A DNA stretch of 10,198 nucleotides, taken from NCBI GenBank assembly GCA_023146675.1, contig JAGLBQ010000349.1, positions 1 to 10,198 on the forward strand. Direction: 5' to 3'. The notes under the pieces were generated by a model. The model searched no databases. It saw only the letters and a program-made list of their open reading frames with translations, and had not been told where the DNA came from. This DNA is from Cocleimonas sp. GTDB lineage: Bacteria; Pseudomonadota; Gammaproteobacteria; Thiotrichales; Thiotrichaceae. Below, in pieces: positions 5,952-10,198 of this stretch. Numbering within the stretch: position 1 is the first letter of the stretch; each line of letters starts with the position of its first letter. A program made the translations under genes and the position numbers.

Positions 5952-7178
5952 ATGCTAGACCCAGCAATCAAAGATTTTCTTCAGGAAAGAAAAGAAGCAC
6001 GCATCAAGGCTAAAACTAAAGCAAGGATGTCAGATGAAGAAAAAGCGGAAGTGATACGCGAGGCAAATGCAGCATTTGAGTTAAGCGCATGGCTTCCTTT
6101 TGAGGCAAAACGTGCGAAACAGATTGCAATTACGAGCCATCCTGCAAAATTTACCTATCCTTCTATTAAAAAAAATGAGGTGAGTTTCACAGCGCTTGAG
6201 GCAAAAAAAACAGCTGATGGATTTATTCGTACAGGCAATGTATCAGTTGAGGAGGATGGTTTTGGAGGGGCAGCAGGGTTGGCGGCTTATAAGTTTTTAA
6301 CTCTACCATTAAGCGATGGGAAAACAGTATTAGCACATTTAGAAGAAGAGTCCGTAGAAATCCAACAACAATTAAATATTCCTGATACATCCTTTAGCGA
6401 GCTTAGAGAGCAATTTCTTGCTGTAAAATCCAGTGTGGAAACCGATATAACTCATGGGCGATTAAAACAAGTCTATTTTCCTGTAAAAGAGGATTATCAT
6501 TTACTATCTATTCTCCCTCCTTCGGGGTTGATGTTTAAATTAAAAGAACGCATCAATACACTCAAAAAACAGGCGCGAGAAGAAAAAAGTAAAAAGCCTC
6601 ATGAGCAACAAGAGTTTGCAGAGCTTTATAATCTTAGTGTGATTGGTTTCGGTGGTACTAAACCACAAAATATCAGCGTGTTAAATAGTAAGAACTTCGG
6701 ACAGGCTTATTTATTAGAATCATTACCACCTGCACTGCAACAGCGTACAGTCACTTTGCCTAAGCATAGTTTTTTTACCAATACACTGAATCCGTGGCGT
6801 TATAAAGACAGCTTTCTGACCTTTCATAAACTGATTACTCTAGATTATAACAATGATAATATTCGGCGCGGCAGGGATAACAGCATTCACTTTATTATTT
6901 CTCAAGTGATTGAGCGCATGTGGGCAGTACGTCAAACAGAACAAGGATGGTCGAAAAGTGATGCATTTAGTCATTTGCCTGTGTACCAAAAACACTGGCT
7001 AGATAATGCGTATCTTAAAAGAAGAGAAGAGGATAGGGATTTACTGGATAAAATCACACGGGATTTAGCGCAGTGGTTTTTAGTCTCGTATAAAAAAATT
7101 ATCAAGCATACGATTGGTAAAGAACACCTTGAACAACTAAAGCAAATTATTGATAGCAATAAGGAGGGGTTACGATGA
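5952..7178 (+). CDS. cas8f: Cascade large subunit Cas8f (Csy1)
   Basis: Cas8f pairs with Cas5f at the 5' handle end of the crRNA, recognises the CC PAM, wedges the duplex and, through its C-terminal helical bundle, recruits Cas2-3. The product has 408 residues from the ATG at 5952, a little shorter than P. aeruginosa Csy1 (about 434). That start is preferred over the in-frame GTG at 5943 because AGGTGG overlaps the GTG and lies 5 nt before the ATG. The clearest signature is FGGTKPQNIS (233-242); Lys237 and Asn240 align with the K247 wedge and N250 PAM contact of P. aeruginosa as I recall them. The segment FGGAAGLAAYKFL (104-116) aligns with the region of PAM contact N111, but has Gly106 there. 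The C terminus (310-408) is helical and charged. The TGA overlaps the cas5f ATG (ATGA). Confidence 0.94.
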   Translation: MLDPAIKDFLQERKEARIKAKTKARMSDEEKAEVIREANAAFELSAWLPFEAKRAKQIAITSHPAKFTYPSIKKNEVSFTALEAKKTADGFIRTGNVSVEEDGFGGAAGLAAYKFLTLPLSDGKTVLAHLEEESVEIQQQLNIPDTSFSELREQFLAVKSSVETDITHGRLKQVYFPVKEDYHLLSILPPSGLMFKLKERINTLKKQAREEKSKKPHEQQEFAELYNLSVIGFGGTKPQNISVLNSKNFGQAYLLESLPPALQQRTVTLPKHSFFTNTLNPWRYKDSFLTFHKLITLDYNNDNIRRGRDNSIHFIISQVIERMWAVRQTEQGWSKSDAFSHLPVYQKHWLDNAYLKRREEDRDLLDKITRDLAQWFLVSYKKIIKHTIGKEHLEQLKQIIDSNKEGLR

Positions 7179-8068
7179 AAACCAAACGTATTCTCACGAT
7201 CCCCTATCTGAAAATTCACAATGCCAATGCCTTATCAAGCCCCTATACCGTTGGTTTCCCCGCCATGACTGCATGGTTAGGTGCCGTTCATGCTCTTGAG
7301 CGACAATTAAAAGCAAGTGCTTATCCTCAATTACACTTTAAAAGCATGGGAGTTGTTTGTCATCGTATTGATCTACAAACTTACAAAGGTAGAGGAGATT
7401 ATGTGTATTCAATTATTGGCACAGGGAATCCCTTGGATAAAAAAGGCAATCGTCCCTCTTTTATTGAAGAAGCCCGCTGTCATTTAACGGTTTCATTCAT
7501 TATTGAATACGATGGCTTAGGGTTAGCCGACAGAGAGCAGTTTAAAGAACATGTTGAGCATCAGCTTCAAAGCAAAATGAAAATAGCAGGAGGAGATATT
7601 TTAAGCTTATCCACTCCTGAGCTAGGGGATATAAGCAGCGAAAAAGAAGTGCAAAAACTAATGCGTCAACTTATGCCAGGATATTGTGTAATCGAACGGC
7701 GTGATTTAATGCAAACGGCAATGACTAAAGATCAAGATGCTATGGATGCCTTACTCACTTATTTGAAAATATTTAATACCCCTGAGAAAAATGATAAGGG
7801 TGATATTACATGGCGGCAGCATCGTCAAGAATTAGGCTGGATTATCCCCATTGCTACAGGCTTTCATGGCATTAGTGAACTAGGAAAAGCAGAAAATCAG
7901 CGCGATGAAAATACCCCACATCGTTTTGCAGAAAGCATTGTCACACTAGGGCAATTTGTTATGCCATATCGGATGAAAGATCTTGATAATATGCTATGGC
8001 ATTACCACACTGATTTGGAAAACAACCTCTACTATTGCCAACAAAACAAACCATCAACTGAATTTTAA
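7175..8068 (+). CDS. cas5f: Cascade subunit Cas5f (Csy2)
   Basis: Cas5f caps the crRNA 5' handle and forms a heterodimer with Cas8f at the tail of the I-F Cascade. The 297-residue product is a little shorter than P. aeruginosa Csy2. Family features are the RAMP-like N-terminal strand and loop IPYLKIHNANALSSPYTVGF (9-28), then AMTAWLGAVHALERQL, MGVVCHRIDLQTYK, the segment with FIEEARCHLTVSFII, and AGGDILSL; near the C terminus are LGWIIPIATGFHGIS and MLWHYHTDLENNLYYC. The start is firm: AAGGAGGGG at 7161-7169 is a strong ribosome binding site, and the ATG overlaps the cas8f stop as ATGA, suggesting translational coupling that would keep the two partner subunits in step. No frameshift or missing segment is visible. 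Confidence 0.95.
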   Translation: MKTKRILTIPYLKIHNANALSSPYTVGFPAMTAWLGAVHALERQLKASAYPQLHFKSMGVVCHRIDLQTYKGRGDYVYSIIGTGNPLDKKGNRPSFIEEARCHLTVSFIIEYDGLGLADREQFKEHVEHQLQSKMKIAGGDILSLSTPELGDISSEKEVQKLMRQLMPGYCVIERRDLMQTAMTKDQDAMDALLTYLKIFNTPEKNDKGDITWRQHRQELGWIIPIATGFHGISELGKAENQRDENTPHRFAESIVTLGQFVMPYRMKDLDNMLWHYHTDLENNLYYCQQNKPSTEF

Positions 8069-8080
8069 GGAAAAATAATC

Positions 8081-9118
8081 ATGGCTAACAAAAGTAATAT
8101 AGCATCCGTACTCGCCTTTGAGAAAAAACTGGTTCCATCGGATGGGTTTCTGTATGGAACAATATGGGATAACCGAACAGACAAAGAAAAAACAACACCT
8201 TTAAAACTACAAGAAAAATCAGTCCGTGGCACTATTTCAAACCGCTTAAAAGCAGCAATTAAAAATGACCCCTTAAAATTAAATGCAGAAGTAGAAAAAC
8301 CTAATCTACAACGCGTTGATAGTTGTGCGTTAGGTATCGAGCAAGACACTTTAAAACTCCAGTTTACGCTTAAAATACTGAGTGGCGTGCAAGCCCCCTC
8401 AGCCTGTAACAACCAAGAATTTCATAAAAAATACGTGACTGCTGCCAATCAATATATTAAAGAAGAAGGCTTTACTGAGTTATCAAAGCGCTATGCGATG
8501 AACATAGCCAATGGGCGTTTTTTATGGCGTAACCGTGTTGGCGCAGAAAATATAGAAGTGGTTGTTAAGGTGCTCAATGCCAATTCAGATAAAAAATGGA
8601 TCTTTGATGCGACCCACTTAACAACGCGCAACTTTGATAAGAGCAGTGCAGATATTGATGCCTTGGCAGAAAAAATAGCAGAATCACTCACAGGAGCAAC
8701 TGATTTTCTCCTATTAGAAATCAATGCTTATGCGCAAGTGGGTAAAGCGCAGGATGTTTATCCAAGTGAAGAGCTAGTCCTCGATAAAGGCAATAGTAAA
8801 AGCAAAAAAAGTAAAATCCTCTATGCTATCAATGAGGTTGCAGGAATGCACTCTCAGAAAATTGGCAATGCACTGCGCACTATTGACACGTGGTATCCAG
8901 ATTATGATGATGCCAATGTCGGGCCGATTGCTATAGAGCCTTATGGTGCAGTAACCAACCTTGGAACCGCTTATAGAAACCCAAAAGAAAAGGCAGATTT
9001 TTTTACTTTATTTGATAAATTTTCATTAGGTGAGTCGCTGGATAACAAACACGAAGAGCATTATGTCATGGCAGTGCTGGTGCGTGGTGGTGTCTTTGGT
9101 GCAAGTGGTAAAGACTAA
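8081..9118 (+). CDS. cas7f: Cascade backbone subunit Cas7f (Csy3)
   Basis: Cas7f polymerises, usually six copies, along the guide to form the helical backbone; its thumbs flip out every sixth guide base. The 345-residue product is almost the length of P. aeruginosa Csy3 (342) and is very close in sequence. Signatures are ASVLAFEKKLVPSDG (8-22), EKSVRGTISNRLK (45-57), GRFLWRNRVGAE (145-156), VYPSEELVLDKG (226-237), MHSQKIGNALRTIDTWYPD (256-274), IAIEPYGAVTN (283-293) and VRGGVFG (334-340). A short basic linker, SKSKKSK (239-245), precedes the conserved HSQKIGNALRTIDTWYPD block. The gene starts 12 bp after cas5f; AAGGA (8067-8071), overlapping the cas5f stop, serves as ribosome binding site. 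As the most abundant subunit it is the likely limiting target of any operon-level control. Confidence 0.97.
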   Translation: MANKSNIASVLAFEKKLVPSDGFLYGTIWDNRTDKEKTTPLKLQEKSVRGTISNRLKAAIKNDPLKLNAEVEKPNLQRVDSCALGIEQDTLKLQFTLKILSGVQAPSACNNQEFHKKYVTAANQYIKEEGFTELSKRYAMNIANGRFLWRNRVGAENIEVVVKVLNANSDKKWIFDATHLTTRNFDKSSADIDALAEKIAESLTGATDFLLLEINAYAQVGKAQDVYPSEELVLDKGNSKSKKSKILYAINEVAGMHSQKIGNALRTIDTWYPDYDDANVGPIAIEPYGAVTNLGTAYRNPKEKADFFTLFDKFSLGESLDNKHEEHYVMAVLVRGGVFGASGKD

Positions 9119-9130
9119 AGGAGTTATAGG

Positions 9131-9715
9131 ATGAAATCTTATTTAGATATTACATTGCTACCCAATGCTGATATTAGCCTCTATTTTTTATGGGAAAAAG
9201 TGTACCAACAACTACATCTAGCATTAGTAGAAAGACAACAGTCCAATAAAACAGTAAAAATTGGAGTCGCTTTTCCTGAATATAAAAGAGAAAAATTTCA
9301 ATTAGGCAGTAAATTACGCTTATTCGCCCCTTCCAATGTAGACTTGGAAAAACTGAATATCAATAACTGGTTATCACGACTCAGTGATTATGTGCATATT
9401 ACTTCCATTCGGGAGGTGCCTGATAAAAAAATAGAAGGCTATGCGTATTTCAAACGGGTTCAGCTAAAAAGTAATAATGCTCGACTAGCACGGCGTAAGG
9501 CAAAGCGTGAAGAGATAAGCCTTGATGAGGCACAGAATTTTTATCAACAATATAAAGAAGGTTATAGTCGCGCACCCTTTATCCACATAAAAAGTATTGG
9601 CTCAAATAAGCGATTTCGCTTGCTGATTGAAAAGGTTAAGGTTGATACGGCAGGGGGTAAAGCTATTTTTAGCACGTATGGACTTAGCTCAACCAGTGTT
9701 GTGCCTTTATTTTAA
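9131..9715 (+). CDS. cas6f: CRISPR repeat endoribonuclease Cas6f (Csy4)
   Basis: Cas6f cuts each repeat just 3' of its 5-bp hairpin, leaving an 8-nt 5' handle, and stays bound to the 3' hairpin as the Cascade head. The 194-residue product aligns well with P. aeruginosa Csy4: His29 in QQLHLALV is the catalytic histidine, Ser155 in IHIKSIGS aligns with S148, and Tyr183 in STYGLS with Y176. The RNA-reading residues are present too: Arg109 and Gln111 in KRVQLKSN (R102/Q104) and the arginine-rich helix ARLARRKAKR (117-126, with Arg122 at R115). The enzyme should therefore process both the array and the covarying hairpin of the mini-CRISPR. It starts 12 bp after cas7f behind AAGGAG (9117-9122), and is the last gene of the operon, next to the leader. 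Confidence 0.97.
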   Translation: MKSYLDITLLPNADISLYFLWEKVYQQLHLALVERQQSNKTVKIGVAFPEYKREKFQLGSKLRLFAPSNVDLEKLNINNWLSRLSDYVHITSIREVPDKKIEGYAYFKRVQLKSNNARLARRKAKREEISLDEAQNFYQQYKEGYSRAPFIHIKSIGSNKRFRLLIEKVKVDTAGGKAIFSTYGLSSTSVVPLF

Positions 9716-9784
9716 CAGCCTGAATTTATAATTGTTTAATTCGCTCTTTAACATAACACGTTAGAAATAAATCCAATAAATCAC

Positions 9785-9825
9785 CTTTTCAGATAATCTA
9801 CTGAAAAGTGGATTTAGGTTATCCA
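9785..9825. other. Two adjacent hairpins after cas6f
   Basis: CTTTTCAG (9785-9792) and CTGAAAAG (9801-9808) form a perfect 8-bp stem with an 8-nt loop. Directly after it, TGGAT (9809-9813) and ATCCA (9821-9825) form a 5-bp stem with a 7-nt loop. No T-run follows, so they are not a textbook terminator. They may end or stabilise the cas mRNA, or be a protein site in the leader. Confidence 0.45.
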
Positions 9826-9929
9826 TCTTATGTGTTTAATTTTAGTTATGTTTACCCTTTTTTACCAATGTTTTTTTCTCTGAAAATAATGTCAATAAAT
9901 ACAATGAGATACGACTGGCTATAAATTCA

Positions 9930-9958
9930 TTGGTATAAACTCAAAAATATATCTTAAT
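9930..9958 (+). promoter_or_regulatory. Candidate array promoter
   Basis: TTGGTA (9930-9935) and CTTAAT (9953-9958) each match the -35 and -10 consensus at 4 of 6 positions with a 17-bp spacer. The start would be near 9965, about 30 nt before the first repeat, a plausible place for pre-crRNA initiation. This is a weak match in AT-rich sequence. Confidence 0.3.
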
Positions 9959-9995
9959 TACTTGTTTTATCACTGAATAGTGTAGGATAATTGCA

Positions 9996-10198
9996 GTTCA
10001 CTGCCGCACAGGCAGCTTAGAAAGAAAAATCGATTGTATTTCAGTATGCGGAAAAGTTCACTGCCGCACAGGCAGCTTAGAAATTCAATAAATTGGGAGA
10101 GCATCAAGCCAGACTGTTCACTGCCGCACAGGCAGCTTAGAAAGATAGCATTCAATGAAATATTCGATTTCGTGAGTTCACTGCCGCACAGGCAGCTT
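9996..10198 (+). CRISPR. Type I-F CRISPR array (leader-proximal part, continues past window)
   Basis: Repeats of 28 nt start at 9996, 10056, 10116 and 10176; the fourth is cut at 23 nt by the window edge. All are identical over the part visible. Each has the stem CTGCC/GGCAG, loop GCACA and 3' handle CTTAGAAA, which is the standard I-F repeat cut by Cas6f after the stem. The spacers at 10024-10055, 10084-10115 and 10144-10175 are each 32 nt, the I-F norm. None matches elsewhere in this window by eye, so their targets are presumably phages or plasmids. Repeat orientation is plus, the same as the cas operon and opposite to the mini-CRISPR at 5629-5721. Confidence 0.98.

Larger units (their letters stand above)
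9716..9995 (+). promoter_or_regulatory. CRISPR leader
   Basis: 280 bp of AT-rich non-coding DNA separates cas6f from the first repeat, as usual for an I-F leader, which holds the array promoter and the signals for spacer integration. It contains two adjacent hairpins (9785-9825) and a candidate promoter (9930-9958). I see no gene. Possible IHF sites are too weak to claim. The leader lies on the cas6f side, so the spacers in the window are the most recently acquired. Confidence 0.8.

Noticed and set aside
5952..9715. A Tn7-like CRISPR-associated transposon (I-F3).
   Set aside because: cas8f and cas5f are separate genes, cas1 and cas2-3 are present, and no tniQ or tns genes are seen; this is a canonical I-F1 system.
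9920..9985. IHF sites in the leader.
   Set aside because: The best candidates (9923-9935 and 9968-9980) each miss two consensus positions, which is not convincing in AT-rich DNA.
9970..10155. Minus-strand open frame with the repeated peptide FLSCLCGSE.
   Set aside because: It is the translation of the CRISPR repeat, whose 60-nt period (28+32) keeps the frame open.

Overview
The window holds a complete subtype I-F1 CRISPR-Cas locus from an AT-rich gammaproteobacterium. This rests on six canonical cas genes in the order cas1, cas2-3, cas8f, cas5f, cas7f, cas6f (csy1-4), a 28-nt I-F repeat, and cas proteins that resemble the Pseudomonas aeruginosa set almost motif for motif. The genus cannot be fixed from the sequence. 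The left edge is the 5' part of bioA (biotin synthesis) on the minus strand, which appears to be the chromosomal neighbour of the locus.

Layout: 1-1082, bioA, minus strand, running off the left edge. 1083-1247, divergent intergenic region with a candidate promoter for cas1. 1248-5577, adaptation/effector-nuclease block cas1 and cas2-3. 5578-5951, a long non-coding gap. 5952-9715, the Cascade (Csy) operon cas8f-cas5f-cas7f-cas6f, tightly packed. 9716-9995, AT-rich leader. 9996-10198, the start of the CRISPR array (four identical repeats, the last cut by the window edge, and three 32-nt spacers), which continues beyond the window.

The most interesting object is in the gap between cas2-3 and cas8f. 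On the minus strand there is a two-repeat mini-CRISPR that standard array finders would probably miss: one degenerate repeat (19/28 identical to the array repeat), a 37-nt guide, and one near-perfect repeat (26/28). The degenerate repeat keeps the exact 8-nt handle CTTAGAAA and keeps its 5-bp Cas6f hairpin through two compensatory base-pair changes (G-C to A-T twice). The first 11 nt of the guide, TATAATTAGAG, are identical to 5854-5864, which is the perfect -10 box (TATAAT) and following bases of the Cascade operon promoter. That site is directly preceded by CC, the I-F PAM. Over the first 20 guide positions 17 match, and two of the three mismatches fall at positions 12 and 18, which are flipped out in type I guides. 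This is the architecture expected of a Cas-regulating crRNA-like RNA (CreR/CreA type): Cascade loaded with it would bind, but probably not destroy, its own promoter and so limit its own production.

How the parts work together: Cas1 with the Cas2 domain of Cas2-3 acquires spacers; the array is transcribed from the leader; Cas6f cuts each repeat; Cas8f-Cas5f-Cas7f-Cas6f form the surveillance complex; Cas2-3 is recruited to destroy matched DNA. The mini-CRISPR would tap the same Cas6f processing and Cascade assembly to set up a negative feedback loop on cas8f-cas5f-cas7f-cas6f, leaving cas1 and cas2-3 on a separate promoter.
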